DNA of 64,000 bases from Tetmemena sp. SeJ-2015 (taxonomy: Eukaryota > Ciliophora > Spirotrichea > Sporadotrichida > Oxytrichidae). The notes beneath the pieces are model-generated. The model ran no database searches. It worked only from the letters and a program-made list of their open reading frames with translations, and had not been told where the DNA came from. The stretch spans positions 62,001-126,000 of the forward strand of contig JAJKFJ010022847.1 in NCBI GenBank assembly GCA_027382625.1, given 5' to 3'. Below, piece after piece: positions 16,325-30,073 of the stretch (positions are counted from its first letter, which is position 1; the number at the start of each line of letters is the position of its first letter). A program made the translations under genes and the position numbers.

Positions 16325-19300
16325 ATGAATTACTAAGAAGATAACAACTACTACGCAAGCAACCCTTCTGAATAAGAACATTAGCACAGAAAGTAGCAAC
16401 AGAAGGTTTTCAACTATTTTGAAAATGATTCTTCTATTGTAGCTCATGGCTATGCATCATTTTATAATCACAATTAAGTAATAATTTATTTATCAAACGA
16501 ATCTCATGTGTGCTTTTAGAATATGTACCAAAATACATTTGAGGATAAAAGCAGTCTAGATTTGACTCTAAATTATCAATCTGCGCCATTTAAAGAAGGA
16601 TAATCAATTTAGCAGCACTTGTAAAGCAGTGCATCTAAACAGGAGGACTCTTTTGAGAGTTCAGAATCAAAGAGGAAGGAAGTTATAATCGATAGAGATA
16701 ATTTTCAAGGCAGTTAACTTGAGATGCATAATTCTTCTCAGCTAAGTGTCAACAACAGTAATGTTGAATGGATCAACGCTTTGAATCATTAATTCTCCAC
16801 TCTTTAAACTCTTAGTTAATTGATCATAGCTCGCACAACACTAACGCTTACTTATAGAGTATGGGTGCGGATTCTATAATATATAGAATTGATGAAAGCA
16901 AGAGAGATATAGCGAATAAAAGAGAGAGTGAAAGCTCAGAATCTGATTTTATCAATCAAATAAGCGAAGAAAGTTTAAAGAGATCTAGGAAATTTCAAGA
17001 CTCAGCTATTTTATAGTAAAAATTTTTCATTTAAGCAAAGGTTGATGTTATAAATAAGTTATACTAGAGAAATCAAAGGCAGACACTTGACCAGCAATAA
17101 AATTACGATTCCTTGGACACAAATGTACACACTTTGAATAACTCGCTAGAGAATACTAGAAGAGATCCTCATACTCAAATTATTCACACTCTGAGTTAGA
17201 CTCCTATATTACAACAAAAGGATCATCATGAAAGAACTTAAGGACTAACACATAATTTGGCCTCTACTTCTAATCATTCAACCTATCAAAAGTCATAATT
17301 GCCTCCTAGGATACCTTAAACTTTGTCATCTAACCCTTCTTATTAAAGGTATGAACCACTTAATCAAATTCAAGAATATCCTCTCAGAATTAACACTGAA
17401 TCTTAGAAAAACTTTCACACCCTTCAATTTAAGAACTTAGATATTTAAAGAGCGAATACTAATTAGTAGATAGATCGTGAGAGAATCGATGAAGCTATAT
17501 ACGATATGTCTGTTGAGAGACAAAGACAGAGCTTTGATATCTTGAAACTGCAGTAAGAAATCTCAGACATAAAGGAGAGAAGATTGCATCATCAAGAGAA
17601 CTATAATTATTTTTACTATTTTTAGAGAACCTAGGGATAAGGAGATCTAGTCCATAGATACTCATTCAAGATGTTGAGAATGATCAAAGCAATAATTATG
17701 GAAAAGAAAAGGAGTATTATAAAGAATATCCTCATACTTATAGCACTAACCAAGCGTCTTCTTAAAGTGATTTCGAGTCTATAAATTACCCAGAGCACAA
17801 TAGGAATCATGAGAGAGATCTATAATATTAGGCTTATAGATAACCTTATACTATAGGTTAGGATCAAAATTAAAGGACTCCTCTTAGTGCAATAAGTCAA
17901 CAAAGCCCATAGATAGTTTTCTAAGTTTAAAATGTGCCCACACCTAACTTAGAAATAGAGTATCCATAAATTTACTTTTTAAACCAAAAATTGATTGCAA
18001 TTGAATTTAGCTAAAGAAAAGATTAAAGCTAGAGTTAGAGATGTTAGCGACTGAAAAGTAAGCTTATTAAAATGAGAGAGAAAATTTCAAAAGAGCGAGT
18101 GAAGGGAAGGCAACTGAACATTGGATAAGTGATTTCAGCAATATAAAAGAAGAGCTATTCGAGATTAAAGTGAGAATGTAGTTTTTAGAGAAAGAAAAAG
18201 AGAAAATGACTCAAGAAATTCATTTAAAGGACAAGCTTTTAAATTTAGGTGTATTAGTTTTGCTTTTGAATTAGAGGAATGAGGAAGTTTAAAATCTAAA
18301 AGAGAAGCTTAATGATTCATCTATTTTTTATGATTTGAAAGAGTAGAATAACTCAACAAAGGCTATTCTTCAAGAGCAAGTTGATTAGCAAATACATGTG
18401 TCAAGCAAACTTTCTAAATTTCTGCGTCAATACTTCTTAGATTACGAGTCTCATGATTAAGAGACTCCATTAATGGACAAGCTCTAAATCCTGGAAACCC
18501 ATCTTCGTGATTTGACTAAACACCCTTAAGTTCAAAGACTCTAGCAGGCTTTATTAAAAGAAGATGTGTCATCCAAGGATCAAAATCCACATAGCATGAA
18601 TAATAAACTCTAGAATGAAGTTAGGAGCAACTATCGTTCAGAAGGAGCTATGAATATTAAAGTGACTGTTCCTTAATAAAATGACTAGATGAATCACAAT
18701 TTAAGTGAAGAGTTTTTCTCTTAAACCAGAAAACAGCCAATTGAAGAAGAGGATTATCTCATTTTACATTTAAACTCTTAAAAGTATTTTAATTCAAATT
18801 TCTCATTTAGAACAAAGTAAGGTAAAAGTTGAACAAAACTTATGAACTTGAAAACGAAGAAAATGAAATAAACTAGTCAAACATATCAATTAACTACGCC
18901 AACAGACCTATCTACAATAAAAGATAGTCAAGAGAAAATTCCCAGAAGAGATTAAAGAAGCAGTAAAAGAAACCTGAATAAATAAACACATTAAAATCAT
19001 TTAGAGCGGACTTTCAAAAGAGAAACTAGGTCTAGGGCATCATCTAAAAATAACTCTTCTAATTAAGAGAGTAGGAAAATAAATCAGTCAGTGAAGCGAG
19101 GCCAAAAATAAGATGGTAATTTCGAATTCAAGGCAATATTGAAAAAGATAGATGAGCTTGAAAACGTCATCATAGAGGGGAAATAATCTCCACCAAACTT
19201 ATTATAAAATTATCAAAGAATAAGGTCAACTGAGAAATACTAGAAGGAAAGATTATCGCATCATGCATATGATATTAAGGATGATAAAAGCAACAAAAGT

Positions 19301-19408
19301 CTCTAGTAAAGAGATAAGGGCTTTTAACAAACTAAGACGAATGTATAATTTGGCCAAGATAAAATAAAATCTGCCTACGGATTAAGCTCAAAATAACTAA
19401 GAATGTGA
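16325..19408 (+). CDS. Coiled-coil protein, unknown
   Basis: Starts MNYQEDNNYYASNPSEQEHQ at 16325 and ends at TGA 19406-19408. The N-terminal third is Ser/Gln/Asn-rich; an intron follows FYNHNQ. The middle holds long heptad-like helices (RERIDEAIYDMSVERQRQSF, DILKLQQEISDIKERR, NIKEELFEIKVRMQFLEKEK, EKMTQEIHLKDKLLNLG, KILQEQVDQQIHVSSKLS). The end is basic and Ser-rich with one more helix (FKAILKKIDELENVIIEGK). The composition fits a cytoskeletal or basal-body structural protein, but no family is recognised. Several frame changes imply IESs not individually assigned. Confidence 0.65.
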
Positions 19409-19440
19409 ATTTCTTAAAATGATTATTGATTTAAAGATAG

Positions 19441-19460
19441 TAAAGTAAAGTAAAGTAAAA
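19441..19460 (+). repeat. Short TAAAG tandem repeat
   Basis: Three copies of TAAAG followed by TAAAA directly downstream of the coiled-coil gene stop. It lies in the non-coding gap 19409-19707, which otherwise holds nothing recognisable. Confidence 0.7.
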
Positions 19461-19707
19461 TTTTAGGAATATAATTAATAATCAATTTCTTAAAACAGCA
19501 CTTATCGTACTGAATTAGAAAATCAGTTATTATCCTATGTAAGTTCTTTATGGTTTTATAGTTTGTAGGGATACTTTTAACTCAGTGGGCAACCACTCTC
19601 ATCAAAAATTTCTCTACGATTTAAAGATAATTATATCATTTAAAAAGCAGATTCAATGATGAAATAAATTTAAAATCGATTTGATAGGATTATTTGGTTT
19701 TTCATAA

Positions 19708-22072
19708 TCAGTTGAGCCCCATAAATCTTTTATCCAGATTGAAAGTCTTGATCTATTTGTCACTATTTTATTGTAAACTAATTTGAGGGGACTCAATACT
19801 TATCGCTTCATCCATTAAATCCTTTAGATTTTCTTCGTGTTGAGACTAAACATTATGATAAAAAAATCTTTACTATAAAAAATATAAAGACTAGTTTGTA
19901 CCAATTGATTATCGAGTGAATCTTTCAAAAATAAATTATCTTAAAAATACTGAATCGCTCTTGTAATTAATCAGGAGATTAGAATTTTAAAAGATGTGGC
20001 ATAAAGCTCTCTTCAAATGCTCTAAGTGATTGCTCTTTACCAATTTAAAATTTTCCTTCTTTTAAATATATAATTGTTGATTCTTGAGTTTTGTCGAATC
20101 TCATTTATAAATCAACCTTGTTCCTGCTCTCGAATTCTTTATTCTTAAATTGAGATGATGGAGAAGATAATGACACAACTGAGTCATCATCTAAGTATCT
20201 TAAATGCTAGTTGGCTTAAATTACAAATATTAATAGATAATTATAAATCTAACTTAAGAAGATATGTCTTTCTCTTGTAGAATATCATGATTTGCTTAAG
20301 AATTTGGGCAACTTTGTCTCCAACTAATTTCTCTTTCAGTTTATAAATTATAATTCATCTCCTATTTTATACAAAAATTTAATTTGTTATTAGCTCAGCT
20401 CTGAAATATTGAAAGCCCCTCCCTTATTAAAGAGAATTTAATCAACATCCTACTCTTGGCTAAAGTCAAATTTCTTAGTCTAATCAAAGCAGTTTTATTA
20501 ATCATCTATAAATCCTTCTTCTACTTTTAATCTACCCTACTCGCTTGTTTAATCTAGATTATCAAATTATTATATTGTTTCTAGGTTTAGTTGCTTCAAT
20601 TACAATTAACCATTATTCAAATCATTTAGTCTTTCAAAGATAAAAATACATCTCAATTATATCTTAAGTAAATTCTTAATTTATTATTCCTAAATAATTA
20701 AAAAATTGCCCAGAGTATTTTTATTTATTAGGTTTAAATTTTAGGAAAAGGAATCCATATATTGAGTATTTAACATTCTTAAATAAAAGATATTTGCAAA
20801 TCTCATACTAATTGCGTCTGTAGATATTTAGCTGCTGCTTTGGGGTTTAAATAATTGAAGTCAGCTTACTTTATTATTTTCAGATGCTTCATTTATTTAT
20901 TGAAACTGTTCTATGTTCTATGATTATTTAGCATTTTTGTTGGATTCATCTGAAGCTTTAGATTACTGTAACTGTTATAGCATGATATCTTAGTATTTGA
21001 TTATTTCATCCTATGTTTCAATAAGTTCTTAGAATTGCTTAAAATCCTGCAAGTAGCTTTGACGGCTAAATTGAATCTTGATTTCGTTTGCTTTTCTTTT
21101 CAATGATTATATTTTGTAACTGAACTCTTAGATGGAGAGTTGATAATTCGAAAAATCAGCTGTATCTTCAGTATAAGAATCATCAAGATCCACTCTATGA
21201 TGCTTCACTATTTTTGGAGAGTATTTATAGGGACTGTTTTATTACTACTTGCTAAATGTTTCAATAATTAATTAAACGAATAAAATATATAAGCTCAACT
21301 ATTTGGGAGATGACTATTTAGAACTGGTATTTAATTTCTAGTGCTGAAGATTAAAGTTCTTATTATGCACGTTTGTAAAAGTTTAAGCGCCCTTTTGTCC
21401 CTGAGAATCTACAGAATTGGAGACCGAAGTTTGATTCACAATATGCCCGTAAAATTAATTAGTTCATTAATGGAAATAATTTGAAGTGTATAATTTAAAA
21501 TGGCAAGCTCTGAAATTTAGAAGAATCCTTATCGGCTGTAATCGAAGTCAAATTATTGGCATCTTAAAAACCATTGGAGAGTGAAGGGGAGTCTCTTTAA
21601 ACTCCTTAGTTTTATTTAACTTTCTGCGTTTACTTTCTAGTATGAGATGGGTATGCAGAGTTGCTATGACTAGATTGCTGCGAACTCTAGAAGTTGTTCG
21701 TGTATGAATGCAACAAATGAAAAAGAGAAAAAATGAGAATGCCTCAAATTTTTGGCATCGCGATCTCTGGATTAAATTAATTATGCAAATAACATAAAAC
21801 ATTTGTAGCACTCTTGTATCTTGTCAAAGCTAAGGATGAGTTTAGGTTGCTGTTATTAGCTTGCAAGCACGGCCGTCTTAAGAAAAGTCTATCTCTCTTA
21901 TGGTAATGCTGAATGCTGTCCTTCGAAAGTGAAATTGTTATTTATGCTGATGTTGTTTAGTTAGAAATTCAGATTCATGGGTATTAAACTCTCATTAAAA
22001 ATACTGGGGTAAAATGGGTTAGTTCCTGTTTCCATCTCCACCCAAAATGCTTATTTGAGGTGGCAAAGTCAT
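19708..22072 (-). CDS. Coiled-coil protein, unknown
   Basis: Minus strand, start MTLPPQISILGGDGNRNQ at 22072, TGA at 19708-19710. The N-terminal half is Ser/Gln/Asn-rich (SQQSSHSNSAYPSHTRKQ, VNQTSVSNSVDSQGQKG). A coiled coil follows (LKRKANEIKIQFSRQSYLQD, FKQFQELIETQDEIIKYQD, NIEQFQQINEASENN), then a GT...AG intron. The C-terminal part reads LKEKLVGDKVAQILKQI, YLKEGKFQIGKEQSLRAFEE and DLMDEAISIESPQISLQQ. It belongs to a block of four minus-strand genes. Function not inferable. Confidence 0.6.
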
Positions 22073-22248
22073 TCCTGTCTGCTATGAGCTAAACCCATCC
22101 TTAAAATAATAAATAGAATGACAAATTATAGCAATTCTTAAGATGATTGAATAGAGGTTAATTTTTTAAAAGTCTTGCACCCATACCTATTCTTTGCCGC
22201 CCTTAGTTTTTTGTTGTCTTAGGTCGAGCTTTGTTTATAGCTCCCTCT

Positions 22249-23913
22249 TCAAGATCTATCTTATTTTTATTTTCCTGCACTATAAGCTAATTTCAATCTT
22301 AAAACTGTAAATATGAAAGTATAATTTCCTTCTATGATATTCGCAAGGTCAATCTATATCTTTCTGCTTTTGGGTACTTAACTTGCAATAGTATTTAACA
22401 ACATCTAAAAAAATATTAATTTTGCAGTTTTGAATGTGCTAAAATTAGTATTCATAGTGAGAGGTAGGTGTGTGCTTTAAAGCATTTCCTAGCTACAGTC
22501 TTCTTCAATAGAGTCCAGCTACATTTAGTTCAAATTTGATGGAGGAGGATTATAATTAGATTAGCTCTTTCCTCTTGGCTGCAGCACCATCTTTTCCTCT
22601 TCGATAGTTTCACAAGTCTGATAAGTTTATATAATAAATATTTATTCAAATTTAAAATGCAAAGTGGGATCAGGATCTGTTTCTAAAATACCTCGAGAGG
22701 GATGAAGTGAGTTCTTTAAAGATATTGGATCCAAAGTAGTGTTTAGAAAGTTGTCTTTATTAAAAAAGCTGAATTTATTCCTCTAAGTCTGGGGTGATTG
22801 TACATTTAAAACCCCTCTGCGTGTATTCAGCAGCTTCTGTATTTTCTTGCTATTTGAATTCCTTATCAAACTATTTCTCGTTTCTTTATGAGCCAATTAA
22901 CTGTCCAACGATTAAAATTAGAATGTACACTTATTTAAGAAAAATTAGCCCTCAGAGGTATTTGGATTATCAGATACTTATTTGGAAAGATTAGGCTCAA
23001 TGAAAGTAAAATGGGCATTCAAAAGTGGATTTAGTCCATCTGAAGGAGTCTAAGGAGTTTGACTATGTATAAATGAAGAAGGGGCATTTAAAAATTTCAT
23101 TATATTCTATATATCATTGATAGGATAGTTAGGTCGAGTTGAATTTTTGGGTTGAGTTTTGGCAACAAGTGAACTCTCTCTAAAGTGCTAAAGAGCCGCG
23201 TAATTAGTCAAATTTTGCAATCCTGCTAAAGTTTGAGTATTTGAGAAATGAGCTGTGCTATTAATTTCTGACTTTGCCTCCGTGAGAGTTTCTAATTGAA
23301 GCTGCTTGCTCAGTGGATGCTCGTTTTAGCTTTAGTTAAGACCTCAGTTCTTATTAAGATTATTTCTTACCTATCTCATGTTCAATAATTTTAGCTATTT
23401 TAATAAATAGTTTTCTATATTAAAATAACTGGTGGTTTCTTTCAGAGGATTTAGAGGACTGATTGACTACTGAGGTATCGATAGTGTAAAAATCAAATCT
23501 CTGTGGATTCTAAGTTGAAAAGATTCCTCCAGTTTTTGGCATCTGAATACTAGCTGCAACTTCTAACTAAATAGTAACACATTTGAGATAATAATTTAAT
23601 TCCGATTGCTTCAGTTTCGTAGATTCCCCACTTATCCTCAGCTAGTGAGTCTGGTACTGCTCTCTTCTCTCCATTCTATTTCCTTTAGGGAAATTTATGG
23701 AAACTTGCTAAAAGCTATTGTTATCTCTTAATTAAGAAGCCGCTATATAGCTCTTCTGCTTCGGAGATCCAGAATGTTCTTGGGATGTATTATTCTAGTT
23801 TCGCTCTGAAGCGTTTGATGGCGAGAATATTTTTGAAAACTATCTTTGATTCTATTGGGAGAAAAATTTAATGTGCAAATCTTTAATAAATTTTAGAACT
23901 TTGATGGCTGCAT
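22249..23913 (-). CDS. Ser/Gln/Asn-rich protein, unknown
   Basis: Minus strand, start MQPSKFQNLLK at 23913. A frame change soon after is needed to reach FSPSNASERNQNNTSQEHSG. The frame is then open for hundreds of codons: RMERREQYQTHQLRISGEST, NYYLKCVTIQLEVAASIQMP, KQLQLETLTEAKSEINSTAH, HKETRNSLIRNSNSKKIQK and FFNKDNFLNTTLDPISLKNS. The last part reads TCETIEEEKMVLQPRGKS and IDLANIIEGNYTFIFTVLRL before TGA near 22249. No domain recognised. Low complexity is typical of ciliate regulatory or structural proteins. Confidence 0.6.
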
Positions 23914-24109
23914 ACTAGATGTATCAAACTTTAAATATTATAATAACTCAAATCTAAAAGCAATTAATTTGCGTTAATTCTTATTTTAGCATTATTCTAA
24001 CTATGCGACCTCAATGTCTTTTATAAAAACTTAAAAAATTTTTTTTATCAAAATTTAAATTAACAATTCGCAAATGATTTCGTTTCTTTTAGATATAGCT
24101 TGGATCTAT

Positions 24110-27100
24110 AAAAAATTAATATACTTTGCAATAAATTATTTGTGAATCTTGTATTGAATATTTTGCTCATTTTATCTTCTAGCCCTCTCATCAAAATAGC
24201 ACTTGGGGTTCTTACTGTACCAAGGAATCTCCAGTTTATTTGCTCTTTATTTTGAATCTCTTAAACTTTAACTTCCCGCCACCTATGTTCTCGTGATTAT
24301 CATCTGCTCTGAATATTCTATAGCACTTAAGATAGTTTTCTATTGACTTTGGCTAGATGTCCCAAAACAAATGGCAGTTTACAAAAGCTGCTCTCTCATC
24401 TAAAATAAAATAAAGCATTTCTTCATCTTCAGAGTCAAATATCCTACTAAGTAGAATGTGATTAGGATGATTGATGAAGCAAGTTTATTCTTCTCTTAGG
24501 ATCATCTTAATGCAATCTGGTGGGAGAGAGATGCTTGGCACTATAGAAATCATACCTACCCTTATATCAATATCCTTAAGAGATGTTTCTGCAATCTTAA
24601 AACCTATTTCTGATAAACTGAATTAGTTCAAGGAAGAACTAGCAGAGGGTGAAGATAAATTAGGTCTAAGTTAAATTAATCTCTCATCATAGATAGCCCA
24701 ACTGTTTTAGGTATATATTAAACCACATTGCTTTATTTCTTTGTTGAAGATTTCTATTTCCTCTATTATCTCTTCCCCAGTTTATATAAATAATTAATTA
24801 ACCTCACCAGTTTCTTGATTACAGTAAGTGAAAACTAGTGCAATGAATCCATCTCTGAAAGTTGGATATGCAAGTTTAAAAGCTATCTTAATAAATAATT
24901 CAAATTAGTGATTTTAATTAAAAATTGTTAATGTCAAAGAGAGAATCAGTAGAATGCTGTAATTGCTGAAGTGGTACATAAATCTCGTCTTCCTTTCCTT
25001 TGAGTTCCCCTTTGATTTATAGACAAGATCCACCGTTAAAACTTGGTCCATTATTTACAATCTCTGCTCTGAAGGTATTTCCCATTTTTGAAATAGCAGA
25101 TGTTGAAATTGATTCTACTAGAGTGAGATCGTACTCACCATGATTGCAAAAGCCATTTATTTGAGGCTAAATTTTTCCATCAATGTAGTAGCTCGAACCT
25201 AATCCATTGCTAAAGTATGTGCAAATGTCTTCAAACACAAACTTCTTGTTCTTAAATATATTAAAGATAAATAGAGAGCACTTTAAATAGAGCATGAAGG
25301 CTCTTTTCTTCAGGTTATTAAGTGTTGGTAACGATATCAAGATAGAGTCTTTCATTACTAAATGCAGCTCCATAATGACCCGCCCAGTGTTCAATATCTT
25401 TACCTTTTTCGGTTACTACTAGTTTGTTCATATTTTGTAACATCTCTGCAGTAAAGTTAAAATTTATTGCTTAATTGTATTATAAAAGTTAATAGACACG
25501 AAAATAGGAGTAGCTCTTGAATTTTCTGAGCATTAGAGGAATTATTAACTCTCATTTAAGAGAGGATGTTATTCATAGATTGTGTTATTCTCAGTATCTA
25601 GGATTTTAACACTGTAGTTATAATAATCCTGAGCTTTCGGAGGAGTGCCCGCTACTCTTGACATAAATGTCAAACCTTTCAACTGATTAATATCTATAAT
25701 TCATGCAGTATATGAATTTTACTAATATCTTGAATAATTTTGGCTTCAATGAGTTCTTCAATAGTTATTTCTAATGTTTTTGTACACTCTTAGAAGCACA
25801 CATAAATAAATTTAAAGCAAGAAACTGAAGTTAATGACTTGCTATCCTCTTTAAAGATTAACTTCCAGCCTTCATCTCCAACCATCATGCTCCAATCCTC
25901 TTGCGCTTTCATTTTTATTAAATCTTCCTCTATTTGTAAACCAGTTTAATCGCCATCCCTTAATTCAAAACCACTTTAACATCTTTCGTATAGTTTCCCT
26001 AGAGAATTTGCAGCTAGAACGTGATTTATCTATCTAAATAAAACTTTATAACTTTTATAATGATTCTAGCCTTTCCAGAATATTTCTTCATTAAGATTGA
26101 AGGTTTGCTAATCAGAGCAGCCTTCTCTGTTTTAGTACCAGTAAGCCTAGCCAAAGAGAGCAACTGATAATGGATGCTTGTTTATCTCATTGATTGCTTT
26201 GTAAATATTCTCTTGTCCACCTCCAAAAGTCCTTCTACCAAAGGTATCGTTTCCAATGAAAATTTCGTAAGAAGTTAGGGACTTATTTATGTTATCTGAG
26301 CTGTCCTTCACATAGGTGTTGAATGTCACAAATTGTAATTTGCATAAAAATTATGTATTAACTAGAAAATGCTATTTTTTTACTATCCTAAATTAAAACT
26401 TGTAGTCTATATTTTATGTAAGCTTTAAGACTTTATTTCTTTATGATCGCTTTTTAAAATGATGGACAAAAAAAGAGGAAAATAATAATATTTGTATATG
26501 TCTCAATAGATTGATCTAACTAGTTTGCATTCCATTTGTAGTCAGTAAAAAAGCCGTCAGTAACTTGCATGAATTTATAGTTCTTTTCATTGAGCATGGA
26601 TTACCATTCTAAAGCACCAGAGTGCACCACCGAATCATACCATATAATTAGTGATCCTGGGATTGCTTCATGAATTTATAAAATAAGCAAAGTGAGTAGA
26701 ATGAATTTGAAGAGTCAACTCCCTAAGCCAGCCTAATAGAACTTCAGTGTCTTTCACTGAGCATTCAAAGTTCATTAAGTACCCATCGAATCCAAAGTGC
26801 TTAGCAATTTCCACGAGCTTCTTTATATATAGTCTATTTCCATCTTTAGCATCCTTCACTAAATTTAGCTTGAATCATTAACTAAATGCTCAGTTAATTT
26901 ATTGACCTTTAAAACTTAAGAATGGAGATAAGAAACAAGAATTCATATTATTGAATGAAGAGCAGCTAGATTTATCGTCTTAGCTTTAATGTGATTTTAG
27001 TTACTGATAAATTTCAGGAAAAGGAGTGACTTTTCCATCTAGCATAATTTATGCCTATAAGCCACCTTCCTCCCATTCAAAGATTAAAGTCCCTAGCATT

Positions 27101-27593
27101 TTAACTCCATGGCTGTGAGCAATGTCTATAATCGAGACTGGAGGAATACTGACAGTGTAGTGGCCGAAGTAAACAAATATATCGATGAAAGACCAGTGAT
27201 TGAATCTATACCACATCTTCTATAACTCAGAATTTATAATCAAAATTATAAAATAGCCTATAATTTATTTGGCGCATTCTATATTATAAGTTAATTATAA
27301 CTAAGCATTTTTATAAATTGCTATCTGAATAAAGACCCTATGAATACCTCTCCTCACAATATCCTTCGGGAATATCATGGCAAATCAACACCTTTCTGTC
27401 CTATTATACAAGTTATCAATATAGAGTCATTCGTCTATGATAAAATGTGATATTATTCTTTATCATTTCTTAATAAATTCATATTCCAAAAACTAAATAG
27501 AGTTCAATCCGAATCACTGCTATCAATGTAATAAATTCCATTATTTTTATTTCCTCTCTGCCTAGAATTATCCTTCGATGTCATTCTATTCAT
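24110..27593 (-). CDS. ENGASE: GH85 endo-beta-N-acetylglucosaminidase
   Basis: Hydrolyses the bond between the two core GlcNAc residues of N-glycans; the animal enzyme is cytosolic and trims free or misfolded-protein glycans. Start MNRMTSKDNSRQRGNKNNG at 27593 with no signal peptide. GH85 landmarks in order: VLICHDIPEGYCEERY, MWYRFNHWSFIDIFVYFGHY, SIPPVSIIDIAHSHGVKMLG, TLIFEWEEGG, HFGFDGYLMNFE, WYDSVVHSGALEWQSMLNEK, TDGFFTDYKWN, EIFIGNDTFGRRTFGGGQEN, HPLSVALFGQAYWY, then YFSNGLGSSYYIDGKI. The N-x-E catalytic pair is present in MNFE. The C-terminal part (about 24110-25400) reads FEDICTYFSNG through LKCYRIFRADDNHENIGGG. Introns and IESs interrupt it, not all resolved. No in-frame TGA was seen before the next gene, so the 3' end is approximate. 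Confidence 0.88.
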
Positions 27594-27619
27594 TTAAACT
27601 CTGATGATAAATATCTATT

Positions 27620-29794
27620 TATTTATAATATTCATATAGCCCATATTTGCGCCTGCCTGAGCTCCTTGTAAGTAGCCTGAGTTTGCCATGCCGATCGCAC
27701 CATAAGCGCTGGTATTGGCAATCCCATTTCCGGTGCTAGTGTTCATCATTCCACTAAGATGTGCACCAGCTGAAAGATTTTAGCCGCTCATATCACTTAT
27801 AGTTCTTTAATTTGATCCTATAAGCTTATACTGATTTTGGGCAGGTCCTCTCTTTATCATTTACTTTGGCTTGTAGCCCTAGTCATCTGAGCTCATGTTT
27901 GCTCCACTTTAGCCGTTTGATAAAGTGAGCTGATTTTAAACTTGCTTGCCCGAAAATTGCGATGCCGACTTTTAGAAAGACATTCCATCATCTTCAAATT
28001 TGATGCCGTTAAAAATATAAGCATTCATTATATAAAATATTTGAGTTAGTGTTTGTACTCATGCCAATCTTAGGTCTGTCTTAACCATTCTTTGGAGAAG
28101 TTTTACTAGTGAGAGTTCTATATTAAGGTAATAAGGCTCTAGTTCCTGCTCCATGAGGAGTGCCTTTGGTAGATTTATTTTCACTCAGTAATACCATATC
28201 ATGATCGGTGGCTTCACTGTATCCACTTTTCTCCATTACACCTTTCAAATCTCCACTGCCTCTCGGCCCTCTGCCCAAATCTCCAGTTTCATTTAAACTT
28301 TCGTCAAGTCTTTTGCTGTCACCCTTAATCTCAAATAAAGTAAGTCTTTTGATTTATAGTAATTCATCATTTATCTTTTTGTCTATATGTTTGAGGAAAG
28401 ATCTGTACTCTCTGCGTTTTCTTCTGTAAAGCACAAACACGATAACCAGGATGACAATTACAAAGAGGATGAGTGAGGCAAACACAATCGTCAGGATGAA
28501 ATACTAATTGCTCACTTAGTATATCACACTCACTTGGGTGTTGAGTTTGATTGTAGTTGGGTCGGGCAGTACTCCAGATTAATATATTCATGAATGAGAA
28601 ATAACATTATGGAAGATCTCAAGGATGTGAGCTTTCTCCTAAGCTTATCTTCAAAAAGATCATAGTTAAAGCTCTTTTGTTATTATTGGAAAAGTTTTTA
28701 TGATTCTAATTATAAAGAAGAGAAGAGTCTTCGCTGAATCTTCTATCTCTAAACACACTGAGTAATCTTTTCATTCAGTTCTAATTTAGATCCATAATTG
28801 GCATCAACCAACTCGTGTAGCTCTTCAAGATTAAAATGGGTTTAAAAATTGTTTTACTTTTAAAGATTAGCCACATCCATTTGGGATAATGCTAAATCAC
28901 TATCTTCGTCAACAGAAAAATGGGAATCAAGAAGCAGAAGTATTTCCTCTACTTGCTCCTCTTCTTGCTGTAACTAAACCTACTGTTGATGAGCATTCTA
29001 AAGTTTCTGAATAAGATTAGTGTTGTCTATTATATTGCAACTCTCAATCAAGAGAATTAATTTTCTCACAATTATTAATCCAAAAATAATGCTGAAGTTT
29101 GTATGAGTATTATTGTCACCCGAACCATGAGCAGGGTCATTAAATAGGTTACTAATGTAAAAATGTAGAAACATTTCACTCATTCAATTTGAATGCTATA
29201 GTGAAAATTAGAGACCAGATGATCACTCTTATTATTCATCTGCACTAGATTAGTGCAGTTGCCAGCTTGCGTTAGTAGATCTGTTATTTAGGGCTCTCTA
29301 CCGGGTTGGTACCTAAAAGGTGCCTAAGGATAGATAAGAACTTAGTAGCACTAGTAATCCTCAGGACTGCTAATAACAATGTAGCTGAAGTTTATTTTCT
29401 AAATTATAGTAATTAATTAGGAGAAAGTGGATATAGATGATGTGATATAGCTTAAAATTATTCTTACAGGGTCAGCTGATACGATTTAGTAGGTGACTGA
29501 GACATCTGTGGTATCAATATTCATGGTTGAAATGATATCTACAAACAAAACATCAAGCTAAATAATTGCATAGAGTTTTCATGAGCCCAAGTTTATCAAA
29601 TATTTCTTATGTGTTTTACCTTAGCTGATAAGATGCAGCTGAGTATAACTGTTTGCTAAAATAGTCATTTGAGATTCAAGAGTCGTAGTGACTTAGCCTT
29701 GAACCGCAAATATCAAACATGAACATAGAAGAGTGGCCAGAATTCCAAATTTTGCGAATAATGCTCTAAGTGAGGAATTTAATTCTACTTTCAT
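27620..29794 (-). CDS. Single-pass membrane protein with signal peptide
   Basis: Minus strand, start at 29794. The N-terminus has a signal peptide (ATLLCSCLIFAVQGQ), then TTTLESQMTILANSYTQLHL and an intron. A lumenal region includes NIDTTDVSVTYQIVSADP and the acidic LQQEEEQVEEILLLLDSHFS. Near 28400-28500 a strong transmembrane helix reads FASLILFVIVILVIVFVLY, followed by a basic stop-transfer KRREY. The cytoplasmic tail is Gly/Ser/Met-rich (GSGDLKGVMEKSGYSEATDH, NMSSDDQGYKPKQMIKRGP, NTSAYGAIGMANSGYLQGAQ). Type I plasma-membrane topology is inferred. The frame runs without TGA up to the start of the next gene, so the stop is uncertain. Confidence 0.6.
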
Positions 29795-30073
29795 GTTTTA
29801 TATTTATAAATCTAGGATAATTTGCTCTCAAAATTAACATTTATTCTCAAGTTTGGCCACAATAGTTATCTCTTAAGTAAAATTCTTATATTATCTATGG
29901 CATTTAATGAGACTGATGAAAGTGCATGAAGGCAAACAGAAATCAATTAGAGTTTGAAATTTTCAAGTCTTTATAACCACAAAAATATATAATTAAAAAT
30001 AAGGAGGAAACCACTAAACGCAAATAACATCCTAACAAGCATATTCTTAAAATTAACACAAACAAAAAACAAA

